This document shows positions 1 to 13,000 of a stretch of 64,000 nucleotides of DNA, in pieces. Origin of the DNA: Chionis minor (taxonomy: Eukaryota; Chordata; Aves; Charadriiformes; Chionididae). The notes below the pieces were generated by a model, which saw only the letters and a program-made list of their open reading frames with translations, was not told the DNA's origin and ran no database searches. Location of the stretch: assembly GCA_013398295.1 (NCBI GenBank), contig VZSF01000634.1:680064-744063 (forward strand). The letters run 5' to 3'. Position numbers and translations under genes: made by a program. Numbering within the stretch: the stretch's first letter is position 1; every line of letters begins with the position of its first letter.

Positions 1-1789
1 ATAATTTTGTATTTTTGGAATTTAGGGGCAGTGTTTTACAAGAAAAGCTCTGGAAATACCAAATATTTAAGAGCAGACAGATAGGAATTCCTCTTACAGG
101 ATCTGTCACACAGATTCATTATGAACCGCCTGGATCCAACACAGTTTATGCAGCTGTCAGAGTTTCAGTCCTGAGAGCCCAGGCATCACAAAATATAGAC
201 TTTTTATTTTAGATTCATTATTTGCCTTTTTTCCATCATCAGAGAATTAACAAAATTGCATTACACTTTATTGCAAGGATGTGTGTGGCTGTACCCTTAG
301 AATTAACAATTTCGGTGATCAGAAGTGACCTCTGAGCTCTTCCCCTGAGAGAAAAGTCAGTCACTGTGAGCGACTAAGCAAGCTGATGACACAGCTCCTT
401 GTCTATAAAACACGTAGCACAAGTAGCACCTTTTCTAAATCTCATTGCTGCTGGATACTATCACATTAACGAGTCTGATCCTGTAATGTCCCAGCTTAAT
501 TTCCCGTCGACGAGAACAAAAATAGAAGCTGCAAAGCCCTTCCAAGGGTTGAGTCTTAAAGTCAGAGTACAGTTCAGACATCCTGCATCTTAAAAACAAC
601 ATCATACCTACAGATGGAGTCAGAAGGAAGGCCTGGGCTCTTGGAGTAAAGACGGGTCCACCCTCCAAGAGCTAGTGCAGAAGTCACCCTTGAGAATGAA
701 ACGGCACAGGAAAAATTGGTTTTACGTCAAAGTAACATTGCCAGGAAAATGAAGATGTAGGTTCCACATTGTATCTCTTTTCCACAGCTTTACTGATAGT
801 GTAACATTAAGACTGCAAGGCAGACAAGCAAATTAAACCCCAATCAAAGTTCAGAAGGAAGCACCCCACTCCTACACCGTTCTCCTCCTGCACCCTCCAA
901 GAAGCAAAGCTGAAAGTAGGCTGGTAACTCAGCACAGGTACACAAAACACATAACTGCTTAATTTCATAACACAGCTTGATAAGGCTCCACATCCCCAAC
1001 CCGACTCCAGTCAAACCCTTAGCAACTCTATCTTTCACGGTTGGAAACAATTCAACACATCCACTGTTTCCGAACACAATTATTTATTACATTATTTCAG
1101 GATCCAGGAAAGGCTGTGCCTTAATTACAACAACATGTGCAGTATTGCGAAGTCAGTTCCCGATCACTGGCTTCTCAAGGAGGCTCCACTTCTCCAGGAA
1201 AACATTTGCTTTCCTAACACAAGAAGTACTTTTCTCTCCACGCTGGGATTTACAAACCGCCCTGCCAAGCGGCAGTCGCCATGCCAAATCACAGCGCCGC
1301 ACAGCCGCGCAGCAGCCACGCGAAGAACAGAAGACTAGAACTGTAGAATGCTACAATTGAAACCAAAATGTCCCTGTAGTTTAAGCCTAAATACCACTTG
1401 CAGAACACACAGAAAAGAGTTTATTTTGGAGGACGTTTTCAGACACATAAGGCAGAAATTAGACACACAATTTTGTTATGGTTAGTGGCAACTGCATCTA
1501 TAATTACCTATTTGCAACAAGAATTAAAAAACGTCAGTTTGAAGGCAAGATGATGGAAAAAAGACCATGTTTACCATTAACACTCACTAAGACAGCCAAG
1601 ATTCATACAAGTTTTCTCCTAATTCCCTATTTTTCACAAGCATTTCGGATTCAGAGAGGAACAAAAATTTGGTTGACAAACAAAACAAAAACCTGATCAA
1701 CAGCTTATTGGCCTGCAAGAGTCACCAGTAACAGAGTTACTTGCCAGTAGTTATATTTGAGACTCTTGTTTAAATACAAGAAACAGAAT
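1..1789 (-). other. Probable 3'UTR / non-coding stretch
   Basis: No coding exon is recognisable here on either strand. Read on the minus strand it lies just downstream of the terminal exon ending at 1790 and contains several AATAAA signals (complement of tttatt at 1420-1425, 1083-1088 and 267-272), so it could be a long 3'UTR with alternative poly(A) sites. Where any transcript really ends cannot be decided from sequence alone. Confidence 0.35.
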
Positions 1790-1938
1790 TTACAGGTCGT
1801 AATCCTCATCATCCACTTGCAGCCTTTCATCTGCCATCATCTCCATTTCCAAGGCAATGCAAGAACCTGCAATTTTCACCCCAGTTTCAAGACTGACAAG
1901 AGAATCTATTGTAGGGTTTACTTTACTAACTCTGTTAG
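1790..1938 (-). CDS. Terminal coding exon of an unrecognised protein
   Basis: On the minus strand a pyrimidine-containing tract ending in CAG (1941-1939) is followed by 48 sense codons and a TAA stop at 1792-1790. The exon would start in phase 1 (two bases, then AAC). The peptide looks like real protein: it begins NRVSKVNPTIDSL, has a central GVKIAGSCIALEMEMM and ends in the acidic tail QVDDEDYDL. I do not recognise the family. It is not the C-terminus I expect for DVL1, the human downstream neighbour of MXRA8. An upstream partner exon could lie at about 2462-2610 or inside the CpG island and gap at 2.7-4.0 kb, but I could not join one with certainty. If real, this is a short gene transcribed away from the CpG island. 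Confidence 0.5.
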
Positions 1939-2660
1939 CTGGTCAAAGATCAAGGACACCCAAATGCGTTAGCGCTCTTCCTAGTACGTTCAACACGCCT
2001 CAGCAGAATTTACATTTTCTAGAACTAAATTTCTGTAGCAGCGAGGACGAACGCGTGTGCTGGGTCACCAAACCCGCCATCCTTCGCTGAGCTGGCACCA
2101 CAAAAACTTAAGAGCTTGAATTTATACAACTGCAGAGTACAGGTCCCTGTCACTCGATGTGCAGGGCAAAAAATTACAAATAGGCAATTTCAAAGACTTT
2201 ATTTTGAAAACAAACAGTCTGTATAGTTGTTTCCCAAAAAAATGTTTTCACGATCCAGAAAAACAAGAATGCAATACACGAACACTCCTACAGAAACATG
2301 CCAATACTAACAACTTGCCACATAAGAAATACGCGTCAACAAACAATATCCATGTTAAAACCATGGATAAAAACACAATTAACGTTAAAGGCTTCGGGTC
2401 TCCCAGATAAGGAGGCTACACAATATCTAACAGGATGCTTGGGGTGACATATCTCACCAAACATGAAAATTCACACCTCAAGGAGGGCGTTATATTAGCC
2501 AGGTCCATGTCAGTTTCCACAAACCTGCTGTCTTTTTCACTTGCAAGGCATTTAAATATGTAAAATTGCCTTGCCAGGGACAGACACGAGTACAAAGAGA
2601 AGCAATTTGCTGCAAAAGGATTAATACGTTTTTGGAAGTTACTGCCTGGCAAACTGTCAA
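1939..2660. other. Unassigned stretch, possible intron
   Basis: No certain exon. On the minus strand an open segment at about 2462-2610 sits between a ttttgcag acceptor-like site and an AG|GTGTGA donor-like site. Its phase does not fit cleanly to the exon at 1790-1938, so I do not call it. AATAAA signals on the minus strand occur at 2198-2203, 2668-2673 and 2676-2681. Confidence 0.3.
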
Positions 2661-3090
2661 GCAGATTTTTATTGGTTTATTTTACGCTGGCTGTAGGTAA
2701 GCCCGGTGACACGCAACCCACATTTGCGCGGAGGGGGACCAGGAACGATGTCGAACCTCTCCCAGCGCCGGTCACAAACCCGGCCTACACCACCACAAAG
2801 GTGGCCGCAGCCTGGCCCTCGCCTTCCCCGTCCTCCTAAGCCAGCGGGACGCCTCGGCAGCGCCCAGCGGGACAAGCGCCCTCCCGAGCGGCGGCCCTTG
2901 GGCCCACCGGCCATTTGACACCCACAGACCCCCCAGCGCAGCCCCGTTTTCCCCCCGCCATGGCGCTCCTGCGCCCGCACAAGGCTTCACCTTTCGGCGC
3001 GGCCGCAGCCCCGCTCTCCCCGGCTCCTCAGAAACCCCCTCCCCGGCCGCACGCCGCCGCCACACCGCGCGGGGCCTCGTCCCCCACCGG

Positions 3091-3204
3091 CTGACAGCTC
3101 CGGCCGGCCGCCGGTCCCCCCCCCAACCTTGCCCNGCCCCCCCCCGGCTGACAGCCCCGGCCGGCCGCCGGCCCCCCCCCCAACCTTGCCCGGCCTCAGC
3201 CCCC
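3091..3204. repeat. Two-copy 57-base GC-rich tandem repeat
   Basis: The unit beginning CTGACAGC at 3091 is repeated at 3148. Both copies contain a CCGGCCGGCCGCCGG block, a poly-C run and AACCTTGCCC. One base (3135) is undetermined. A related block in inverted form follows near 3280-3300 (GGGGCTGTCAGC). It is probably a local duplication within the CpG island, or partly an assembly artefact next to the gap. Confidence 0.8.
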
Positions 3205-3303
3205 GGCCCGCCGGGGGGGATGTCACCGAGACACCGGCCGAGAGGCCTCCTCGCCCCGGAGCGGGGAGTGTCCGGCCGGGGCTGTCAGCTCCCGAGGCGG
3301 CCG

Positions 3304-3315
3304 GGCCGCCATGTT
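3304..3315 (-). promoter_or_regulatory. YY1-like promoter element
   Basis: The minus strand reads AACATGGCGGCC, close to the YY1 consensus AAnATGGCGGC that sits just downstream of transcription starts in many CpG-island promoters. When functional this site is directional, pointing to minus-strand transcription starting near 3320-3400. The short reading frame opened by its ATG (29 codons) does not resemble a known protein. Confidence 0.45.
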
Positions 3316-3408
3316 AGCGGCACCGGCGGCTTCCCCCGGGTGCCGGCGGCTGCCGGCGGGGCCTAGCGCCGGGCGGGCGCCGCAGTGCGCGGCGGGCAGG
3401 GCCACACC

Positions 3409-4000
3409 NNNNNNNNNNNNNNNNNNNNNNNNNNNNNNNNNNNNNNNNNNNNNNNNNNNNNNNNNNNNNNNNNNNNNNNNNNNNNNNNNNNNNNNNNNNN
3501 NNNNNNNNNNNNNNNNNNNNNNNNNNNNNNNNNNNNNNNNNNNNNNNNNNNNNNNNNNNNNNNNNNNNNNNNNNNNNNNNNNNNNNNNNNNNNNNNNNNN
3601 NNNNNNNNNNNNNNNNNNNNNNNNNNNNNNNNNNNNNNNNNNNNNNNNNNNNNNNNNNNNNNNNNNNNNNNNNNNNNNNNNNNNNNNNNNNNNNNNNNNN
3701 NNNNNNNNNNNNNNNNNNNNNNNNNNNNNNNNNNNNNNNNNNNNNNNNNNNNNNNNNNNNNNNNNNNNNNNNNNNNNNNNNNNNNNNNNNNNNNNNNNNN
3801 NNNNNNNNNNNNNNNNNNNNNNNNNNNNNNNNNNNNNNNNNNNNNNNNNNNNNNNNNNNNNNNNNNNNNNNNNNNNNNNNNNNNNNNNNNNNNNNNNNNN
3901 NNNNNNNNNNNNNNNNNNNNNNNNNNNNNNNNNNNNNNNNNNNNNNNNNNNNNNNNNNNNNNNNNNNNNNNNNNNNNNNNNNNNNNNNNNNNNNNNNNNN
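3409..4000. other. Assembly gap (592 N)
   Basis: An unbroken run of N inside the CpG island. A first exon or core promoter may be hidden here. The apparent open reading frames spanning it are artefacts of N translation. Confidence 0.99.
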
Positions 4001-4038
4001 GGGGAGAGCGAAGGGGCCGCGCACCCGCTCCTTGCCAG

Positions 4039-4080
4039 AAATAAAAAAATAGATAAATAAAGAAATGAAAAAAAAAAATC
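4039..4080. repeat. A-rich low-complexity tract
   Basis: An ATAAA/GATAAATA-type A-rich tract lies directly after the gap. It could be the tail of a retroposed element whose body lies in the gap, but no element sequence is visible. Confidence 0.5.
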
Positions 4081-7000
4081 ACCTTTCGCACTGTTACGGT
4101 TTGAAGATGCCACGACCAGAGCCACGTCTGGGCTCCGCTCTAGCAAAGCCGTGGTTAATCCACAACTCAGCAAGATTTATCAATATTGAGAGACTAAAAC
4201 CATCAACTACCCGCTGTCGTTTCTGGCATGGTGAAGCAATTACAAAAAGCACGTTCACTCCAGCTCCAGTGGTTCCCCCATCTGCTGACGCTCGCACCGC
4301 TCATGGCTGCTGCACCTGAACGCTCGTGTGATCATCAGACGCGGCAAGATAAACGGCAAAGTAACCATACGGCCGTAGTCTTCATCACAGAACTAGTGAT
4401 CTGGCACTGTTTAAGTCAGGAACGACCAGCTTAGTACACTTCCAAGAGTACTTTCCAAGAGGGTTGGCCACTGATGGTTACTCATTTCTCACTCTCAATT
4501 TTAGAATTCTCATTGAGTAAGGCACAAAGAGCTGAAGACCCCTCCAAATCCGTGCATTCAACTTGCTGTCCTGCCATGCATGCGCAGACACACGCTAGGG
4601 TTCTGCGAGCACCCAAGAGTACGCTTGGTATGGAAAGCATGCCATGAGTCCATCCGTTCTGCCACGCACAAGAATCTCCAAGCAATAAGAGGGAAGGCTT
4701 CCTTGGGCAGGACTATAAGGTAACTCTAGTATAAGCAATATTTTCTGAGATACTAAGCTTTATGTAGTTTTTGCAGCATGAAACTCAGGGAAAATATTAA
4801 CATCCAACCCTTTGGTCTCTTCAGTTCGTACTTAATGACCTCCTGAATTCCTCAGAGACCCAGGTGGCACCCGCACAAAGACCAAATCTGCAGAGAGCTC
4901 TGTTCTTGCTCTATTACCTTTGCTTTCACTTTTGACAACTGAAAATATAATGAATTGTATAATTGTCAGATGACTACCTTGGAACAGACATGATAAGGCT
5001 GGATCTATGACTCACAAAAAGCTTTCTCTGTCCCCATAAAGCACAGAAGACAGGAGATAACCCACTTTCATGTTACACTCAAACCACAAGCTAATCCAAT
5101 TAAAGAGCGTACATAGGAATGCAGAATACACCACCTTAGCAAACCACCGGTCCATCACGGCTAATACCTTGCTTCTCACGGCGTTCAGGCCGTAACACTT
5201 CAGTGGAAAATAAATATAAGGCACAAAATCTCTTGCTATTAGTGCTGTGCTCCCCGTGACAGAGCAAATAGTCTTGCTGACCCCCGCAGGGAGAAGATAG
5301 TGTCCTGAGGCATAAAAGCCGCTCACCCTTTTCTTCAGTTATATAGCGGTGCCCTTCATTACCACACAGAGAATAAGCAAGCCCTTTTAAAAAGCCATCC
5401 TTTGAATTATAGTCATGGCTGTTGCTTGTCTCAGTGAATTCAAAAAGCTCATGGCACTCGGGGTGCTTAGCAAATAAGTATTTGTTTAAAGAGACGCGAC
5501 AAAAAGAAAACCAAAGCTCTGAGTACTCTGACACTCACCAAAGCTGTGACTTGGGACCCACTCTGAGATTTCATGGGTATTTTTTATCCACCTGCAAGAA
5601 TTTATTTGTAAAAGAACAAAATCGTCTTTCACCTGGAAGATTATTTCTTCTCAAGAGTCAGTCGCTGGCAGTTTTGCCACTCCTGTCAATGAAATCAGGT
5701 CTGACTATGAGTCCTTCTGCTTGGATAGACAACGCTGGGAAATGAAGGCTTCTGGTTTCATTTGTTTCAGCAACACAGCAGGATCGATGTGGTTAGCATC
5801 ACTGCAAGCTTCCCATCATTTCCTGCCAGCTATCCATGCCACTTGTAGGACTGATGGTACCTACAACGAGGCCAGTAGTGCGGATGCATTAGAAACTAAA
5901 CTGACGACACTTATTAGCAAGGAAAGATTCCTTCCAGATTGGAATCACAGTAGCGACCTAGAGACACAAAATCTGGGTTCCCAAAGTATTGAGTCCCATC
6001 AGCAGGACTACTCCTTCCATTCCTTTGCTTAAGTATTTTCTCCCAAATCACCATTGTTTAAAAATAAAAAGAAAAATGGATTTTGGACTTTTATCATTAA
6101 GGGATGTATCAGAAGCTGGCGACTGAATGAACCACACAGGAGCTGTCAGCCAACCGATTCCTACTCTCCAGAGATCCTGTTTCCCCACACCAGACACTAT
6201 GTGAAGACTTTCAGCGTGTTCAAAAAGGCAAGTTCTGCAGCCGCTCTTCATGTCTGGGGCAAAGATTCCATCTCATTCTACCGATTCACACAGACAAGGT
6301 TAGCATCAACGCAGAATAAGAACTAAGCATGGAAACAATGCCGAAAGAGAAGCAGAAAGATCTAACTGCAACCATGCAGTTTGGATGTGCTTAAAATGCA
6401 GATGCTGTAGGCCGGCTCCCAAGCTGGTACACTTCAGCAGGATGCAATCCAAGTCACTTTACACTGCTCATGGATCTGGTCCAAAAGATCTGCAAGGGTG
6501 GGGTTTGTCCTTTTATTCTTCCTCTCTGTGCAGCAGACCTTGCGCACAGTCAGGTCATGGCAGAACTCGGTCCCAAGAGTTCACAAGAAAATAAAGACAT
6601 CAAACACTAGAGGGAGGCAAAAGATCTCAGTCCAGCGATCCGCTCTCCAGCCTCCTGGGCAAAGCTCCCCGGGGCTTCCATTGCCACTGGATTCAAGTAC
6701 AGATAAATCAGAGGGGAAACGACAGGGTATTTTCAGTGACATTTCCAAAACCCCTTTACAATTGAGGAATGTGTGTTATAGAGGCATATTGCCCTACAGG
6801 TCTGTAGGAATGAGGCACTGTGTGCTTGGTATGGGAGAGGAAAAGAGAAGAATAGAGGACAACATTCATCTTGGTGCTCCACAGGGACTGCTAGAAAGAA
6901 ATTAGAAAAATGTAATGGAAAACATTAACCAATGTTGTTAGCAGATGCATACAACTTATGGGATTCATCAGAATGAAGTGTGCCTCCTCCAATTTCAGTC

Positions 7001-10000
7001 TCTTTTTCATCTAATTTGAGTCTATTGGTGACTGTTCACTTATTGCTACCGTAAGTCTGACGCATCTCAGTTCTGTTACAGAGCAATCCTGTAGTGCTGG
7101 AAGAACTATCACACTGACCAAACTACATTCCTGGCCTTTCAAGGTCTCCCAGCAAACCTCAAGTGAAAATCAGGCACTCATGCAGAATGGCATCAACCTC
7201 CCCTAGCCCTGCTGCGGAAATGCTGCCGACTGCTGTCTTGGAACTCAACTCTACTTTAAAGCAACAAGCAAAACAGTGGAGATGAGTTGGAAAAGGTGTG
7301 AAGTGTTATTGAAAAAGGCAATGGCTTGGGCACTTCAAATCACTGGGTGACATCAAGCTGGTTTTAGTGGAATTACCTTTTATTCCATCACGCGTTTGCT
7401 GCAGATGGGTCTTCAGAGGGAAATCTTCATGAGGCACTCTGGTGTCTAGGCAAAAAGCCCTGACTGTGAAGGGAAGAAGAGATGCCTTCCAGGCAAGACC
7501 TCCCTTGTTGCTGAATCACATACACAAAACATCACTACTCCAGCTGGGAAGACTCAGCACTCCCCCACTTTTTCTGGAGTCGTCTTAGTGCCACTCATGG
7601 AGAACCAGTCACTGTAGCACACGTGCACTTTTGGCAGTCTCAAGCATTTTCAAACACTTCCACGTGATTCACACCTTGTCAGTGAGTTTAATGGGTTGAT
7701 CACAACTCCTGCTCATCATGACTCAATCTATTTTCCTTCCTCAGCCATTTTCTGGTTCTCCTACCTCTTCTTAGCATCTGCAGCACTTTTTAAAAAGGGG
7801 AGAGCCACACTTGAAAAACTTCCCTGCAGCAACTGTCTTCAGAGCAGCTGATCTGCAGAGGGCCACATACATGTTTAAAAACTTGACCTCTAGGAAACAG
7901 CAGAGTTTTTTTGGCTTTGGAACATCTATTTGGATCTTCACCCTACTTCTCTCAGGTCCCCGGTTGTTTCTTCTTCCCTCAGAAATTTGTTCTGCTAATG
8001 ACTGCAAGTCCCCCTCCACTGGCAAGACTCTCCCCAGACTGGCAGCAGAAAGGAAACGGGGACAATCTGGACTTCATTTCAGACAAGTTGAAGACAATGA
8101 AAATATTTAATTTCAGTGGTCTGCAAAGCAGGCTCTGTGGTTGCTAAATTAGCTTTTCCTTGTTCCCAGCTGCTTTCCTGGAAAATCAGACCCATTGCCT
8201 ATAGAGACAGAGAAAAGCAGCACGATGCCCCAGCAACAAATAACCAGCAGTTCCTGGGCTGGAGTCTGCCGGCAGATACCCAGTGGACCAGCAGGGAGGA
8301 ACGGGGCTGTAAGCATTAATGACACCCAGCTCCAGCCGAGGCTACGCAGTAAGACCTCACTCTTCAAGATAATTGCAGCTGCCTTTTTTGCAGGCTCCCC
8401 CATGCTTGAAGCCCTCAAAAAAACTCCACTCAAGTGTCATATTCCCCCAACAAAGAACAAATATAGAAATACAATCCAACACGTCCCCTCAGTCCAGCAA
8501 AATAGTGGCATCTCTGGCTCCCAGCATCAACAGTTTGAAATTTGAAAAATTCAAAATTTGAAGTTTTTTTTTTTTCTTTAAGGTATAGTGCTCTAGTTTC
8601 CCTGTGGCATTTAGAGGGGAGGGGAATATTAAAAAAAAAAAAAAAAAGGTAAGTTTAAATCTTAGAAAAATGCTGTTGAGTCAGATATTCCCAGTGGGAC
8701 TGGCACCAGCTCCAGGATGATCTCACTTTGTCCAAAGTATCTCTTTTTCAGTAGTTCTCATTTGGCTTCTCCTCACCATGAAGAATCTCACTTACAGGCT
8801 ATATAGCAGCGACTGGGCAGTAAAGTCTCACAACAGTACCAGAAAGGTACTTTGGATGAGATCTTTATTGTGCATCGCCCCTGGCTCCACCTGCTCAGGA
8901 ACTCACCACTCATTCCCAGCAACAGCAGAGCCCAACGAGAAGGAACTACTCCCCATCCATTTCTCACTGTCTTCATCTCCCAACTCTTTTAACCTGCTCG
9001 GTTTGGGGGTTTTTACCCCTCTGGTTGTCTGAGAAAGCACAAGCAGCCATCGCAAGATGATTCATCCCAGTGAAGAGGTGGGATGAAGTGGCAGAAGACT
9101 GGCTGTAGGATAATTTCCAACCAGGTAAGAGAAGATAATACTTTCACCAGAGCTAGACAAGCTGGTTAATAATCTTAGTTTGCTAAACACACTTCTTTGC
9201 CACTTTTCAGTTTCATATCCTGCTTTGATCCTTCAAATTCTTGCACCTGCACCCTCCACTGTCCATCCAAGCAGCAATACAAGCTGTTTCCATCAGTGTC
9301 CCTGGAAGAACTCTGTCATGCCAGCTGGGATACTATTCAGTGGGTGGAAGCCCTCCAAGAGCAGAATGTGCAGCAGGAACTTTGCAAGGTGTTAGTTCTG
9401 CAAGGAAAAGAGGAATTTGGGCTGGGAGCAAAGTGTAAAACTGTGCAGTTAACTATTCCAGCAGGATATGTTATCTTCCCTTCTGGACCTGTAGAATTAT
9501 GTATGACAAAGGAGCTGCCAGCCTTCATCTCTGATAGATGGTTTGAACTCCATCTAGAGCCGCAGATCTGTTCTTATACAATACTTCTGGAGAGCTAAAA
9601 TTTCTCTGTGGGCCCCATGACCAAGTCAAATGATGATGTCCCATGTGGAAACCATATTGAAATCACTGGAATAACTTATTGCATCCAGTCTGCACTTTGT
9701 CAAGCAGTTTAGGATGCTCCAAGATGAAACACACTGCACAGCTATTGGGAAGAATTAGCTAATGCTGGCTAATAGCTCAGATAGCATCTCCAAAGAGCAA
9801 GAAACGAAATCAACCTTAACTTGAAACTCCATTATATTCTCCTTTATTTCTTAAATGCTAGGAGAGTTACACAACAATGATAAATGGTAAAAGTTAAGTA
9901 ACAATAATAATGGAAATTAACTCTGTTACAACAAAGCAAAAACCCAAGCTTTATGGAACAAACCCTCCTCTCAGACTTGAGAGGAAGCAGAGTATGGCCA

Positions 10001-13000
10001 GAGCTGAAAAGAGGGGGTCGAGTGCTAGTCTCAGTTTTAACCTCTTTTAGGGTCACTGCCATACACCCGTTCCTTGTTCCACAACAAGGGCTTACATTCC
10101 ACACATTACCCTCAAAGACACTTCCACTTCTCTGCCCTCATTGAGCTGGAGTACTCACTGAGAAATAACTGGCATAAAAATATTAGGGGTTATTATTATT
10201 TTAACTAACTGAACATAAAATGCACGTCTCGGGAAACCAAGGAGACTATGAGGCAAAGCCTGCCAAGCGCCTGCAAAATGACAGGCGAAGAAGTCTATCG
10301 AGATGCAGCATTTCATTAGTAGAGTGAGAACACTACTTCGAATAACTCAGGCAAAACACGTTTACCAAAGTGAAACACACATTAAAAAATCATTTCTCCA
10401 CGACAGGCAAGCTACCGTCCCATTATTAGGGAAAGAAAGGCTGAGATGAGAGAAAGAGACAGAAAAACAGCCTGTCTAGAATTGCACTGAGCCTATGGCA
10501 GAGTGGGAACAGAAAGCAGCGGTGCTGTCCCTAGCGTAGCAGTTAATCGCAAGTCTTCTGATTTTCATGTGCAAGATCAGTGACATAGACTTCATGCCAA
10601 TGCCAAAGACTGAGAGAATACAAAGTCCACATGTAAAGGGACCTAAATGGCTTCTCACCAGTATTTAAGGGCAAATAGCCTTTGGTAATTCCTCCGTATT
10701 AAGAAATAAACAAACAAAACTCTTCAGTTTAACGTTCAGTTTTCTTTCTTTTTTTCAGCAGTTTGAAGACACAACTGGTTATCCAAAAGTCTTGCCTGGA
10801 TCTCTTTCAGACAGAATTTTAGCAAACTAAATTACATACTGGATGTCGCAGGCTGCATTTGAAAACCGCTGCTCTGATCACCAGTCCACTCGCACAACAT
10901 ATGCCTCTCCTGATGAAAAAAGGGCCATCGTCTCAAGCTGGACTCCCATCTTGATCAGTCTAGGGTTATACTGGCGTGTCTGACCACTACCAAATTCAAA
11001 CTGCTGATCAAAGTAACGATGAGGAACTCATAAAGCTCTTCCTAGTGCTTGTTTCAGAGAACATATTAAAATTTTTCCCCTTAAGCTATTTTGCAGCCTA
11101 GAAGTCAAATAAAATATTTAAACGCCTCTAGAGTTTATGAGTAACCCCACTTTGAGCGGGTGTCCATATGAGCCGTGCTAAGCAATTTGAACTGGCAAGT
11201 AAAGATCTCCAACCTGTGACTCACAGACACGAAAGGGAGGGAGAAAGACATTAACGACAATTACTTGAGACTGTGCCACCCTGATGGAATAACCAGCGCA
11301 GCACTATGCACCTGCAGGAATGCGGCTTGGGCTTCAACCAGGCCCAGGCAAAGGCAGCCTAGGAATGGCTGTCTGCTTTGGGGGAAGGGCAGGCAAACAG
11401 GGACCTGAGCCCAACCCCAGACCCTCCTCTCCACCAGTCACTGGTCTGCCCGATCTGAGCGCTTTTGTAGCGGCGAATCTTTAGAGAAGATCAAGGCAGT
11501 TAATTGCAAATCACAAAAGCTGTCCAGAGAGCAGTGGAAGGGCTAAGCAAACTAAAAGATAAGGGTTTTCCCAGCTGTAGCTTAGGAAGGCTCGTCTCCA
11601 CCTCTACTATTATGTTCTACTAATAATATTTTTAATATTTGAAGGCATTAAAAATAAGGGCGCCTAATATTTTTATTCTTTAACATAGTCTTCACTAACA
11701 GAGACAAATATCGATAGCTATAAAAATTGACGTGGCCCATTTTCCACTGCAATAAAAAGCATGCATGGAAGTACTGACGTCCCAGCTTCGGAATAGACAA
11801 TACCTTCTGGTAGGCAGCAGGTCTGACCCATTGCGCTGCCGGCAGAGCAGGGAGCTGAGCTCAGCCATCGGACACGGTGCCATACACCTCTGAGCTGCTC
11901 AGCCTCACCCAGCCCTCTCGCACAACAGCAGAGACCAGTGGTGGTTGTGGGAGGAGGGAGAGGGGGTCTGAAAGGGGATGTAGATGCCTAGAAGAACTCA
12001 AGTTGGCAGCGGGGGAAAGGGGCAGGTATGGGACTTGGCATTGATTCCTACACTAGGGAGGCCCGAAGCGTTGGGTAGCTCTGAAAACAGCGCTGGACCC
12101 TGCTGGTACCTGTGCTCCTGCAGTGGGCAGCTTCACCCAGCCGTGACAACGTCTCTCTGGTTTGACCAAACTTGTGCCCCTATTAGATGGCACTGACGCA
12201 TCCCCAAGTAAGTGGCAAGGATGGCTAAAACAACAGCCAAGACACACACCATACCAGGCAGCAGGTCACATTCCCAATTGTTTAGCTGGCAGACTGAGAT
12301 GCTTTCCTTGGACCACAGCTACCTCATCACTTGCAAAGAACTCCAAATTTTCCATCCAGGAAGAAATCCAGGCTGAGATGTCAGTTGCAAGCAGAGCACT
12401 ACTTCAGGATTGAAACCACACCATCACCCTTGCATCCTCCCTCGCTCTCAACACTGGTTTCACACAAGCTCCTCCTTCACACTTCCACCACCCACAACAT
12501 CCTGGAGACCCTACCCCAGTTCCATTCAGTCACCAAGCCCACCCACAATCCCTCCCTCTCCCATTCTCTTCAGACCACCAAAACAGGGTGGCAATTCTTG
12601 GCCACCTTCACCCTTACACGACACCAACACAAGTCACTGTCATCACGCTCACAACAGTAGGAAAGACCTTTTCTTCTGTGCCCAAGGACCCAGGTGCCAC
12701 AGGTGGGAATGGTGCCACAGAATATCCCAAGTAGTCAGAGGAGCTACGTAGAACTGTTAATATTCTCCCTCTTTCCTGATGCTTTAACTTGCTTGGATTA
12801 CAACACTGAGTTACTGGCTTTCAATTTTCGGACATCCCCACCTGACGCACCGTTCATAGGTAGAACTCCCCGACAGCCCCACTACTCAGGTATCCGCTCC
12901 CCAAAACTATGCCAAAACCCACAGGAATGGACTCATCTCCCTCCTCAACTTCCCTTCTGAGACATCGGCCCATGAAAATTCCTGACAGGCTATTTAGCGG

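Larger units (their letters stand above)
2690..4035. promoter_or_regulatory. CpG island, probable promoter
   Basis: The stretch is very GC-rich and dense in CpG, in sharp contrast to AT-rich flanks, and it is broken by 592 N from 3409. It carries a YY1-like element on the minus strand (3304-3315), a 57-base tandem repeat and a donor-like AAAG|GTGAAG on the minus strand near 2992. Such islands normally mark housekeeping or developmental promoters. Orientation is uncertain; the minus strand fits the terminal exon at 1790-1938. The 5' end of DVL1, the human downstream neighbour of MXRA8, is an alternative, with its first exon hidden in the gap. Confidence 0.65.

Noticed and set aside
3223..4173. 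Open frames of 219-316 codons spanning the gap
   Set aside because: Most of their length is translated N.
9197..9598. 133-codon plus-strand frame with protein-like stretches
   Set aside because: No ATG at a convincing start, no splice partners and no family recognised; chance cannot be excluded.
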